Assembly (NCBI GenBank): GCA_020630435.1
Contig: JAHDBJ010000024.1
Location: 41,623-75,935, forward strand
Source of the DNA: Saprospiraceae bacterium
GTDB taxonomy: Bacteria; Bacteroidota; Bacteroidia; Chitinophagales; Saprospiraceae
Length of the DNA: 34,313 nt
Direction of reading: 5' to 3'
Part shown: positions 1 to 7,161 of the stretch, one piece after another
Numbering within the stretch: position 1 is the first letter of the stretch
How the letters are laid out: each line of letters starts with the position of its first letter
Made by a program: the position numbers and the translations under genes
Notes under the pieces: generated by a model
Seen by the model: the letters and a program-made list of their open reading frames with translations, nothing else
Database searches by the model: none
Told to the model about the DNA's origin: nothing

Positions 1-1
1 A

Positions 2-193
2 AATGAAAAAGAGACTACACAAGAGGAAGAAGTAGAGATGACAGAAGACAGAGAGGAGAATGTTTCAAAAGAGGTAGAACAAACAAGAGTTAATAAAGAT
101 GGAAAAGAGACTAAGCAAGAGGAAGAAGTAGAGATGCTAGAAGATAGAGAGGAAAAGGTTTCAAATGAGATAGAACAAGAAATAACAACTTAT
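2..193 (+). repeat. 96-bp in-frame tandem repeat in the tape measure gene
   Basis: Two copies of a 96-bp (32-residue) unit begin at 2 and 98. Each encodes a KET-QEEEVEM core followed by EDREE and VS-E-EQ. The copies differ at scattered positions, and the first begins at the window edge, so more units may lie to the left. Copy-number change in a tape measure protein could alter tube length; that consequence is inference. Confidence 0.8.
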
Positions 194-1978
194 AATAAAA
201 ACGAGTTCGGAGGAATTAAAACCAATAGGAGACAAGAGACGAAAGACGATATGTTTAAATCTAATTTAAACCTATTTCAATTTATTTTATTAAATAATCA
301 AAGACCGTGGTGGGGAAGCAGCAATTCTGAAACATTAGAAGAATTGTTTTTTAATTTAAAAAATAGTAATGCAGCCTTACTACAAAAAAGCTTAAAAACT
401 GTTTTAAAGAAGGATAAGGTAACGCTATTTGTACCACAAATAATTCAAGACTTTTCAGAGGCTGGAAAAATTCAATTATTATCACTTCTTTATCCAGACT
501 TTGCTGGGTTTATGATTACTCAAAAACTAGCTATTGAACAGTTTTTTTCCAAAGAAAAAATGTTGTGGAAGGCAAATAAAAATTATGATTTATCTGCATG
601 GTCTTTAGTCTTAGAAGAGACCTTTAAACTACAAACAAATACATTTAATTTAAATGTGTTTTTAAAAAATATCATTCAAAAAGTGTCAGAAAAAACAAAT
701 CAAAATAAAGATATAGTACAAGAAAAACTTCATAAAATATCATTGGAAGAAGAGAGTAGGGGAGAACGTAGGTTTACACCATTAAAAATGGCTTTAATGA
801 ATGATTTAGAAAATATAAAGGAAGAGGAAAATCAAAACATAAAAGGCATACCTTCAGTACAGAAAATAACAAAGGTTGATAGTATAAAGTTAATTGAATA
901 TTACCTTAGAACAGGGTCATTTGAACTACCTAACTTTGAATTGACTGTAGAAACATTTAATAAAATACTGGAAACAGCAATTCAAAAGAAAGCTACTTAC
1001 ATTCGAAACATACTACTCGCATTATCCCCACAACAATTAATTGATCAAAAAATATTGATGTCAATAAATAAGTTAAATTTTGATAAAATATTGAAACAAG
1101 TATTGTATAAAGAGGATAAAGAACTATTACAATATATTGAAATAATAAGTCCCGTAGTCTCAGGCTTGATAGAAAAGCATTTTTTAGAGATACACGCCAT
1201 TAATTTTTACCATAGAAACAAACCCAATAAAAATAAACTTTATTCTTACCTCAAAGATTTTTTGAGGTTTACAGTAAGAATGAAAAAGATAGACTCGAAA
1301 GCATTTGTAGTGAAACTAAGAAATAAAATAAAAGGTAAAACATTAAAAGAGAAAGAAATTAATCAGGTTTTGACGATACTTGAGAGGGAAATCAAACCTT
1401 CTAAAATACGACCTCAGCTAAATTCAGAAACAAAAAAGGAGACAAACAATGCCTTATATAAAAAATTGGAAGCATCAGAAATTTATATTAAAAATGCAGG
1501 AGCTGTTTTACTTTGGCCTTTCCTGAGCCACTATTTTATAAAGCTAGAAATGTTGACAGAGGATAAACAGTTTAAATCTAAAGAAATGGCACATAGAGCA
1601 GTTCACCTTATTGAATATTTGGTAACAAAACGACAAGCAACACCAGAACATGAATTGGTACTCAATAAGATACTCTGTGGTATTCCAATTGATGAACCCA
1701 TAGAAATGGAAATTGAAATGACAGCGTTAGAACTTGAAATTGGGGAATCATTACTAAAAGCAGTCATCAATCAATGGAGTGCATTAAAAGGGACAAGCAT
1801 AGATGGATTAAGAGGTGGGTTTTTATATCGTGAAGGAAAGTTAACACAAGAAGGAGGTGGATGGAAATTGAGGGTAGAACAAAAACCATTTGATATGTTA
1901 TTGCGAAAAATCCCTTGGGGATTAGGGATGATTAAAATATCATGGATGCCTAAAATTCTAAGGGTAGATTGGACCTAA
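2..1978 (+). CDS. Contractile injection system tape measure protein, C-terminal part (5' end outside window)
   Basis: The reading frame is open to the left edge, so the ATG at 38 is internal and the gene starts before the window. The C-terminal ~200 residues carry the hallmarks of the CIS tape measure family (Afp14/Pvc14 group): the AGAVLLWPFLSHYF stretch, then PEHELVLNKILCG, a segment around ALKGTSIDGLRGGF, and a Trp/Pro-rich end (IPWGLGMIKISWMPK, then VDWT). In this family the protein sets the length of the tube and lies inside it. The visible N-terminal part is a Glu/Lys-rich low-complexity region with two copies of a 32-residue repeat. It is followed on the same strand by a secreted protein gene and the CIS AAA+ ATPase, the expected neighbourhood. 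The family call is firm; the true length cannot be seen. Confidence 0.93.
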   Translation, partial: NEKETTQEEEVEMTEDREENVSKEVEQTRVNKDGKETKQEEEVEMLEDREEKVSNEIEQEITTYNKNEFGGIKTNRRQETKDDMFKSNLNLFQFILLNNQRPWWGSSNSETLEELFFNLKNSNAALLQKSLKTVLKKDKVTLFVPQIIQDFSEAGKIQLLSLLYPDFAGFMITQKLAIEQFFSKEKMLWKANKNYDLSAWSLVLEETFKLQTNTFNLNVFLKNIIQKVSEKTNQNKDIVQEKLHKISLEEESRGERRFTPLKMALMNDLENIKEEENQNIKGIPSVQKITKVDSIKLIEYYLRTGSFELPNFELTVETFNKILETAIQKKATYIRNILLALSPQQLIDQKILMSINKLNFDKILKQVLYKEDKELLQYIEIISPVVSGLIEKHFLEIHAINFYHRNKPNKNKLYSYLKDFLRFTVRMKKIDSKAFVVKLRNKIKGKTLKEKEINQVLTILEREIKPSKIRPQLNSETKKETNNALYKKLEASEIYIKNAGAVLLWPFLSHYFIKLEMLTEDKQFKSKEMAHRAVHLIEYLVTKRQATPEHELVLNKILCGIPIDEPIEMEIEMTALELEIGESLLKAVINQWSALKGTSIDGLRGGFLYREGKLTQEGGGWKLRVEQKPFDMLLRKIPWGLGMIKISWMPKILRVDWT

Positions 1979-2058
1979 TATTAAGAGAAACATGATAAAA
2001 ATAGTGAAGTAAAAAAAATGTTGTGGGTTGTAAAAAAGCCTATCTTTTTGTAACTTAG

Positions 2059-2077
2059 TATTATATTTAATATAATA
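2059..2077. promoter_or_regulatory. 19-bp AT palindrome upstream of the DUF4412-like gene
   Basis: A perfect inverted repeat with 9-bp arms (TATTATATT and AATATAATA around one T) ends 10 bp before the ATG at 2088. It sits in the 109-bp gap after the tape measure gene, the only sizeable gap in this + strand block. It could be an operator or a weak mRNA hairpin. Both arms are pure A/T in an AT-rich genome, so chance is a real alternative. Confidence 0.25.
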
Positions 2078-2087
2078 AAAAATCATC

Positions 2088-2918
2088 ATGAAAAATTATA
2101 AACTTCTTGGTTTTCTTACATTGTGTTTTCTATTAATTATGCCTTCAACTTCCGAAGCACAACTATTGAAAGACATCTACAAAACAAGTAAAAAAAGAAC
2201 AAAAAGACAGATAGAACGACGCTCAGAAAAAAGAGCTAGTAATGCAATAAATGACGGTTTAGATGCTGTGGAAGACAAAATTTTTGGAAAGAAGAAAAAA
2301 AAGAAAAAAAGCAATTCGACAAAAGCAGATGATATAAACCTAGAAACAAATCAATTTGTGGGAAGCTTTACAATGGAGACAAAAGTGTCTACAGGAAATA
2401 GTTACAACTTTGATTTTGTTTTTGATACGTATAAAACTAAAATGGAGGGTGTAATGCCTGATGGAATGACAAGCAAGATGATTATCGATCTTTCAGAGAA
2501 AACACTAACAACATTAGTTGATAATGGAGGCGTAAAACAAGGATACAAAAATTGGTTGCCTGAAGGAAAAACGGATACAGAATACAATGCAGAAGTTATT
2601 AAAACAAGTGAAGTAAAGATCATAAATGATTATACTTGTCGAAAGTATCTTGTAAAAGATGATAATGGTTCATCAGAAGTGTGGGTGACGAAAGATATTG
2701 ATATTAATTTTGAACAGTTGCGAAAAAATGCAAAAGGTTCAGTCTTTGCTTCTCAACCATTATATGATGGTTTTCCTATAGAAATTCATCATACAAATAA
2801 TAATGGCTCAAAAACAGTAAGTACAATAAAAAATGTATCTACAGAGAAACCTTCTTCTGATGAATTTAAGAATAATGACTATCAGATAGTCGATATGACT
2901 GTGATGGAAAGAAGATAA
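2088..2918 (+). CDS. Secreted DUF4412-like protein with poly-lysine tract
   Basis: 276 residues. The N-terminus is a signal peptide (MKNYKLLGFLTLCFLLIM, cleavage probably after SEAQ near residue 25), so the protein should be exported. Residues ~30-80 are very basic and include a run of seven lysines after IFGK. The C-terminal ~190 residues resemble the DUF4412 family of Bacteroidota secreted proteins: a MKM/MIIDLSEKTLTTL-type strand, then DYTCRKYLVKD followed by EVWVTKDI. The function of DUF4412 is not known to me. The gene lies between the tape measure gene and the AAA+ ATPase, with its stop 6 bp before the ATPase start, so it is probably co-transcribed with the injection system. It has 109 bp in front of it and could also have its own promoter. 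A secreted protein here is unusual and may be an envelope accessory or a passenger gene. Confidence 0.85.
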   Translation: MKNYKLLGFLTLCFLLIMPSTSEAQLLKDIYKTSKKRTKRQIERRSEKRASNAINDGLDAVEDKIFGKKKKKKKSNSTKADDINLETNQFVGSFTMETKVSTGNSYNFDFVFDTYKTKMEGVMPDGMTSKMIIDLSEKTLTTLVDNGGVKQGYKNWLPEGKTDTEYNAEVIKTSEVKIINDYTCRKYLVKDDNGSSEVWVTKDIDINFEQLRKNAKGSVFASQPLYDGFPIEIHHTNNNGSKTVSTIKNVSTEKPSSDEFKNNDYQIVDMTVMERR

Positions 2919-2924
2919 TAAACT

Positions 2925-4262
2925 ATGAATCAAATCGATCGTAATGCCAATGTATTAAACAGAGAGTTTATGTACTTGGCTCAATTAATTGATACCCGAT
3001 TCAAGTTATATTTTCAAAAAGATACTTCGAGTATTGAAGACATTCCAGTTCCAGATCTTTCAGAGTCTCCTTCAATTTATAGTGATGTTGTTCGTCATTA
3101 TAAGATGAATCTAGATGAGCGAGTTGTTTTATTACTAGCTTTAGCGCCTCATATATGTCCTCAAATATTAGATGTTTTTTTTACAAGAAATGAAACCTAT
3201 GGTCGAGGGTTTACAGAATTTGGAGGGGTAAAAGGTAATCAACATAGTGGTTTTATCCCCACAGGAGAAACTGTAGCATTTTTATTAGCTGCTAATGATT
3301 TAGGACATCGTTTTAGAGTAGGTCAGCTATTTGATGACGATCATTTTTTTGCCAAACATAAAATATTAAGTTTAAATGGGGCGAAATCTACCGAACCTAT
3401 TTTAAGTGGTATTTTAAGCATTAGCCGAGAATATCTAACCTACCTTACAACTGGAGAGGACTATAAACCACCATTTAGCCATGAGTTTCCTGCTAGTAAA
3501 GTCACTACTCAATTAGACTGGGAAGACTTGGTATTGGATGCCAACATATTGGAAGAAGTACAAGAAATCTTAGCTTGGATAAAGCATAATAAATCTTTAA
3601 TGGAAGACTGGGGATTAGCAAAATTAATTAAACCTGGTTATCGCAGTTTATTTTATGGCCCACCAGGCACAGGAAAAACCTTAACCGCCACACTATTAGG
3701 AAAGTCAACTGGTTTGGATGTCTACAGAGTGGATTTATCTAAAGTTGTTTCAAAATATATTGGAGAAACCGAAAAGAATCTAGCGAATATATTTGATCAA
3801 GCAGAACATAAAAATTGGATATTGTTCTTTGATGAGGCAGATGCTTTATTTGGAAAAAGAACCAATACAAGCGATGCTAAAGATCGTTATGCGAACCAAG
3901 AGGTCGCCTACTTGCTTCAACGGATAGAGGATTTTCCAGGGATTGTCATTTTAGCAACCAATTTGAAAAGCAATTTAGATGATGCTTTTGCTCGACGGTT
4001 TCAGTCCATGATTTACTTCCCAATGCCTAAACCAGAACAACGATACAAACTTTGGCAAAAAGCGTTTTCAGAACTTGAACTAATGGATGATATTGATCTT
4101 TGGAAAATTTCTAAAGATTACGAGTTAGCGGGCGGTGCTATTGTAAATATTTTACGATACTGCGCCTTAGTAGCAATTGATAAAGATACCCGTCAAGTTG
4201 AGGAAGAAGAAATTATAACAGGTATCCGTAAAGAGTTTAAAAAAGAAGGAAAGACGGTTTAA
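2925..4262 (+). CDS. CIS AAA+ ATPase (Afp15/Pvc15 type)
   Basis: 445 residues. The N-terminal ~200 residues are the helical region usual for the CIS-associated ATPase. The AAA+ core follows: Walker A GPPGTGKT at residues 245-252, Walker B ILFFDEADALF with Asp303-Glu304, a sensor-1 Asn in VILATN, and an arginine-finger-like FARRFQ segment. In Afp, PVC and related particles this ATPase is encoded near the tape measure gene and helps assembly or cargo handling; its exact role is unsettled. It starts 6 bp after the DUF4412-like gene and is the last gene of the + strand block, ending 8 bp from the convergent cargo operon. Any downstream structural gene such as an Afp16-type terminator must lie elsewhere, since none follows. 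The family call is firm. Confidence 0.92.
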   Translation: MNQIDRNANVLNREFMYLAQLIDTRFKLYFQKDTSSIEDIPVPDLSESPSIYSDVVRHYKMNLDERVVLLLALAPHICPQILDVFFTRNETYGRGFTEFGGVKGNQHSGFIPTGETVAFLLAANDLGHRFRVGQLFDDDHFFAKHKILSLNGAKSTEPILSGILSISREYLTYLTTGEDYKPPFSHEFPASKVTTQLDWEDLVLDANILEEVQEILAWIKHNKSLMEDWGLAKLIKPGYRSLFYGPPGTGKTLTATLLGKSTGLDVYRVDLSKVVSKYIGETEKNLANIFDQAEHKNWILFFDEADALFGKRTNTSDAKDRYANQEVAYLLQRIEDFPGIVILATNLKSNLDDAFARRFQSMIYFPMPKPEQRYKLWQKAFSELELMDDIDLWKISKDYELAGGAIVNILRYCALVAIDKDTRQVEEEEIITGIRKEFKKEGKTV

Positions 4263-4270
4263 ATTAAATT

Positions 4271-4642
4271 CTATTGCTCAACGTTTATTTCAATGAGTTT
4301 TCCATCAGGATTCTCCCAATAAAATAGCTTTGTTTTTAGCTGTGTATTCTCAATTTGAACTTGATTTTTGTACGAGAAAAAAGGCAAACCCGCAAGCCGT
4401 TGGTAAGCAGAGATAATATTTTTATCGTTCTCAATTCTTACATCAACCAAACAGACAGCCTTTGCAGAATGAAAATTAGAGTTGGGTACAGTAATGATAG
4501 TTTTATTCTGTTCTATCTTAAGAATTGATTTAGTGGAGAGTTCGTCATAATTCATTCTATTTTTAGGGGACTTGCAAGAAAAAAACATAATAGATATTAA
4601 TATTGATAAAAAAAAATTAGAGACTAGAACTGCTTTTTTCAT
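4271..4642 (-). CDS. Small lipoprotein, putative immunity partner of the NlpC/P60-like effector
   Basis: 123 residues when started at the ATG at 4642. This start is preferred over the upstream one at 4672 because it gives a clean lipoprotein signal peptide: MKKAVLVSNFFLSILIS then a lipobox ending FFSC at Cys23. The mature part is ~100 residues, beta-rich in appearance, and I do not recognise the family. The gene overlaps the end of the preceding papain-fold effector gene by 26 bp, so the two are probably translationally coupled. A periplasmic lipoprotein coupled to a probable cell-wall enzyme fits an immunity protein; this is inference from position and location only. It is the last gene of the cargo operon. 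Confidence 0.75.
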   Translation of the reverse strand: MKKAVLVSNFFLSILISIMFFSCKSPKNRMNYDELSTKSILKIEQNKTIITVPNSNFHSAKAVCLVDVRIENDKNIISAYQRLAGLPFFSYKNQVQIENTQLKTKLFYWENPDGKLIEINVEQ

Positions 4643-5216
4643 TCTCTTTGGTTTTTGTTGGTACATATTCACTTCCTAGGGCGTTTATCCCTTTTCCTAA
4701 TGCACTAGGATTAGGAATACCAACACTTCTATAAGGAATATGTTCTCCGATGACTGTTTTCCAACCTCTAGCAGCAAAAGAAGCACAGTTATTTGTTAGA
4801 CTCCAAGCATTATTAGCACTCGCAAAACTATTAATGGCAGCCGCTTCGTCTTTATCGACATCTGCACAACGTTTAGCTTTTGGAGAATAAGACAATTCAA
4901 GATCACGATGTAAGCCAATAGGCTCTTTGTTTCCCCATGTTCCATAGGTCGTTTTCGAACCAGCAATAGGCTCATAAGAAAGCCAAGCGTGACCTGCTGT
5001 CAAGCCTTCACCAACCACATTAGAGTTAATACAAAAACGCCCAACCGTTTTACCTTTCTTTTTCTGAATAGTAGCAGTATTACTAGTACTTGCTAGGTCT
5101 AATTTAGGAGCTTTATAACCAACACCCTTTCCCTCTGTTGCTTCAACAGTATCGGCATTGTTTCCCTTGTTTAACTCTTGGGTTCTTTTTTGAACTTTAT
5201 CTTCGTAATTTGCCAT
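4617..5216 (-). CDS. Putative CIS effector, NlpC/P60-like (permuted papain fold) enzyme
   Basis: 199 residues. Residues ~19-42 (GNNADTVEATEGKGVGYKAP and the following KLDLAS) resemble the leader of the larger effectors in this operon. The core has a His in TAGHAWLSY (His76) followed 68 residues later by a Cys in TNNCASFAARGW (Cys144). This His-before-Cys order, with an Asn-Cys pair followed by Phe, is typical of circularly permuted NlpC/P60 (LRAT/YiiX-like) folds, which cleave amide bonds in peptidoglycan or lipids. There is no DUF4157 module and no signal peptide, as expected for cargo carried by a particle. The last residues run over the start of the lipoprotein gene. The effector role is inference from leader and context; the fold is a motif-level call. 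Confidence 0.7.
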   Translation of the reverse strand: MANYEDKVQKRTQELNKGNNADTVEATEGKGVGYKAPKLDLASTSNTATIQKKKGKTVGRFCINSNVVGEGLTAGHAWLSYEPIAGSKTTYGTWGNKEPIGLHRDLELSYSPKAKRCADVDKDEAAAINSFASANNAWSLTNNCASFAARGWKTVIGEHIPYRSVGIPNPSALGKGINALGSEYVPTKTKENEKSSSSL

Positions 5217-5219
5217 TAA

Positions 5220-5855
5220 TTACTCTTTATCTTTTTTTAAATCTTTGATCATTTTATCGCCCATTTCTACCTTAATACGCTGTACGACTTTTTTACGATC
5301 AGGCATTTTTCCAAAAGAGGTAGCTGTAGGATCGACTGCTTGGTTTTTTTCTTTTTTACGAACTTTTTTCTTTTTCTCTCCAATTCTTTGTTCCTTCTTC
5401 TTCGTTTCAATTTCTTTGATGGTTTTGCGTTTTTTAGCCTTAGCTTTAAGGCGTGCTTTACGACGTTCTAAAAAAGCATTTTCTTTTTTCTCTGTTTTAA
5501 TACGTTTAGATTTCTTAATTTTTTTATTCTTTGAAGCCTCTTTTTCTTCTTTTAGCACCATTTTCTGTTCTTGCAATTCTTTCAACTTTCGACGCTTTTT
5601 AGCTTTGGCTTTGAGCCGTTCTTTACGTTCCTTGCCCCATGCAGTCAATTCTTTTTTGTTGGGTGGCGTACCCAATTTATTTTTAGCCCCTTGAGCAGCT
5701 AATAACGCTCGCTCTTTTTCCTTTTCTTTTTTCTTACGAACTTTTTCAATAGCTCGCAATTTGCTTAATTCCTCTTTTTGTTTACGTCTAGCATCTTTTT
5801 TGGCTTGTCGCCGAGCTAAACGGTCTAATTTTTTTTGCGTTGTATTTCTTCTCAT
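5220..5855 (-). CDS. Extremely Lys/Arg-rich protein of unknown function
   Basis: 211 residues, predominantly K, R, E, A and L, with a very high positive charge through residues ~1-175. It contains two copies of a basic helical segment: RLKAKAKKR at residue 80 and again at 135, each preceded by ER/ARK residues and followed by a KxKELQ/IKEIE stretch. The pattern suggests a long charged helix or coiled coil. The last ~40 residues (from AVDPTATSFGKMPDRK) are more ordinary. There is no signal peptide and no recognised domain. It ends 3 bp before the start of the papain-fold effector gene, so it is in the same transcript. It could bind nucleic acid, neutralise acidic cargo or act as a chaperone; nothing in the sequence decides between these. 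The opposite-strand frame here looks like a mirror of the K/R codons. Confidence 0.72.
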   Translation of the reverse strand: MRRNTTQKKLDRLARRQAKKDARRKQKEELSKLRAIEKVRKKKEKEKERALLAAQGAKNKLGTPPNKKELTAWGKERKERLKAKAKKRRKLKELQEQKMVLKEEKEASKNKKIKKSKRIKTEKKENAFLERRKARLKAKAKKRKTIKEIETKKKEQRIGEKKKKVRKKEKNQAVDPTATSFGKMPDRKKVVQRIKVEMGDKMIKDLKKDKE

Positions 5856-5929
5856 GGGAAATGAGTTTTTATATTGATTATCAATCTAGAAGTTATGAAG
5901 AAAATAGGAAAAATATGTATAGTTTCTCT

Positions 5930-6478
5930 TTATTTTTTTGCTTTGAAAGCATCTTCGATAACTTTTAAAATGTTATCTATGTTTTGTTCATCTTTAGGTA
6001 TACGATCGATTTTAGCTTTGGTTGTTTCTAGTTGTATTTTTAATTTGTTTAATGGTTTTTGTATTTGTTCTGATTGAAAAAATGCTTCTACATTTTTAGA
6101 AAAGGTTTCAGCATTTTCTGCTAGAATAATTTGACGTAATTTTTTTGATTCTTTATCGATCCAAGTTCGATAATTATTTAGATTCGTCATTGCCATTGCC
6201 TGTCTTTTGGATAAATCTGTTTTATCGGTATCTACTTCCAATAAAAAATGAAGTTGGTCAGAAATGGCTTTTTGGGATTTTTCCATTTGCTCTATGACTT
6301 GCTCTTCAACCCAAACTCTTGCTTGGTTATATGATGTTTCAAATTGAAGTATATTACTCTCCATAACGTTTACTTCGTCTTTGGAAAGGGATATAATTTT
6401 AAATGTCCCTTCTTTTGGTTTATAGATGGGAGGAATTAAAAAGAAACGTTTTTTATCAAGGGTGTGAAATAATTGCAT
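5930..6478 (-). CDS. Helical hypothetical protein in the cargo operon
   Basis: 182 residues from the ATG at 6478. The frame can be extended to ATGs at 6544 or 6553, but those starts overlap the SUKH gene by more than 50 bp, whereas 6478 leaves a normal 13-bp gap. The protein begins MQLFHTLDKKRFFLIPPIY and then becomes almost entirely helical, with coiled-coil-like stretches (WVEEQVIEQMEKSQKAI, KPLNKLKIQLETTKAKID). No signal peptide, membrane segment or known domain is visible. It lies between the SUKH immunity candidate and the Lys/Arg-rich gene. It may be an effector accessory or adaptor; this is a guess from position. Confidence 0.7.
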   Translation of the reverse strand: MQLFHTLDKKRFFLIPPIYKPKEGTFKIISLSKDEVNVMESNILQFETSYNQARVWVEEQVIEQMEKSQKAISDQLHFLLEVDTDKTDLSKRQAMAMTNLNNYRTWIDKESKKLRQIILAENAETFSKNVEAFFQSEQIQKPLNKLKIQLETTKAKIDRIPKDEQNIDNILKVIEDAFKAKK

Positions 6479-6491
6479 AGGTATATCAAAA

Positions 6492-7142
6492 TTATTCACG
6501 AGGAGATTTATAGACAGTTCCTTTTTCAATTCGTTGTTCCTCATAAGAAGCAATAAATTCCTCTAGTTTAAACTCTGGAAATAAATTAATCATTTGTTTT
6601 TCAAAAGCATCATCTATAACCTTTGAAAAAGCTCCTTGTTGATGTATTAATATTGCCATTTGCCAACCTGATGTACCATAAGAAAGACCTAACATATTGA
6701 TATAACCCTCCATATCCAAGTGCAAAGGATAAAACTCACCTTCAAAATCATGGTAATATAAAGAATTATCATTTTCATCATCTGTGAAAATACCTATACA
6801 GGCTTCGGGCATAAAAAAATCAATAATCTTAAAGGATTTTGCTCTGTCATGTTCCTCTGTAAAGTCAAAATAAACAATTTCTTCCCAATCTCCAAAAACT
6901 TCTTCAATAGGAAGTATATTAATTGAACCTTGAAAACTATGTTGGTTTTTTTCAGTTTTTAGTCGCCATTTGATTGAAAAACCATTGGTGAAAGAATAAG
7001 AAGGTTCTAAATTATATTGAGAAATTAATTTCTGATTTGTATCATCGTATTTTGGCGGAGCAACTTTTTTTCTAATTTCTTTGCCTTTGATTTTAGAATG
7101 ATTACGCACTGTCTTAAATAGGCTTTTTAAAATATGTTCCAT
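6492..7142 (-). CDS. SMI1/KNR4 (SUKH) family immunity protein candidate
   Basis: 216 residues, no signal peptide. Residues ~35-180 follow the SUKH superfamily pattern: a LISQYNLEPSYSFTNGFSIKW start, a strand with GSINILPIEEVFGDWE, then FKIIDFF, an SLYYHDFEGEFYPLHLDMEG segment and a final YGTSGWQM. SUKH proteins are known as immunity proteins of polymorphic toxin systems, often paired with nucleases. The gene starts 19 bp downstream of the stop of the large nuclease effector and is the natural candidate for its immunity protein. The domain call is good; the pairing is inference from adjacency and from the known association of SUKH with nuclease toxins. Confidence 0.78.
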   Translation of the reverse strand: MEHILKSLFKTVRNHSKIKGKEIRKKVAPPKYDDTNQKLISQYNLEPSYSFTNGFSIKWRLKTEKNQHSFQGSINILPIEEVFGDWEEIVYFDFTEEHDRAKSFKIIDFFMPEACIGIFTDDENDNSLYYHDFEGEFYPLHLDMEGYINMLGLSYGTSGWQMAILIHQQGAFSKVIDDAFEKQMINLFPEFKLEEFIASYEEQRIEKGTVYKSPRE

Positions 7143-7161
7143 TTGTTAAATTTCAATAATT

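Noticed and set aside
5245-5694. 149-residue open frame on the + strand opposite the Lys/Arg-rich gene
   Set aside because: Its Phe/Ser/Leu-rich product is the mirror of Lys/Arg/Glu codons, and the - strand frame fits the operon spacing; treated as a shadow.
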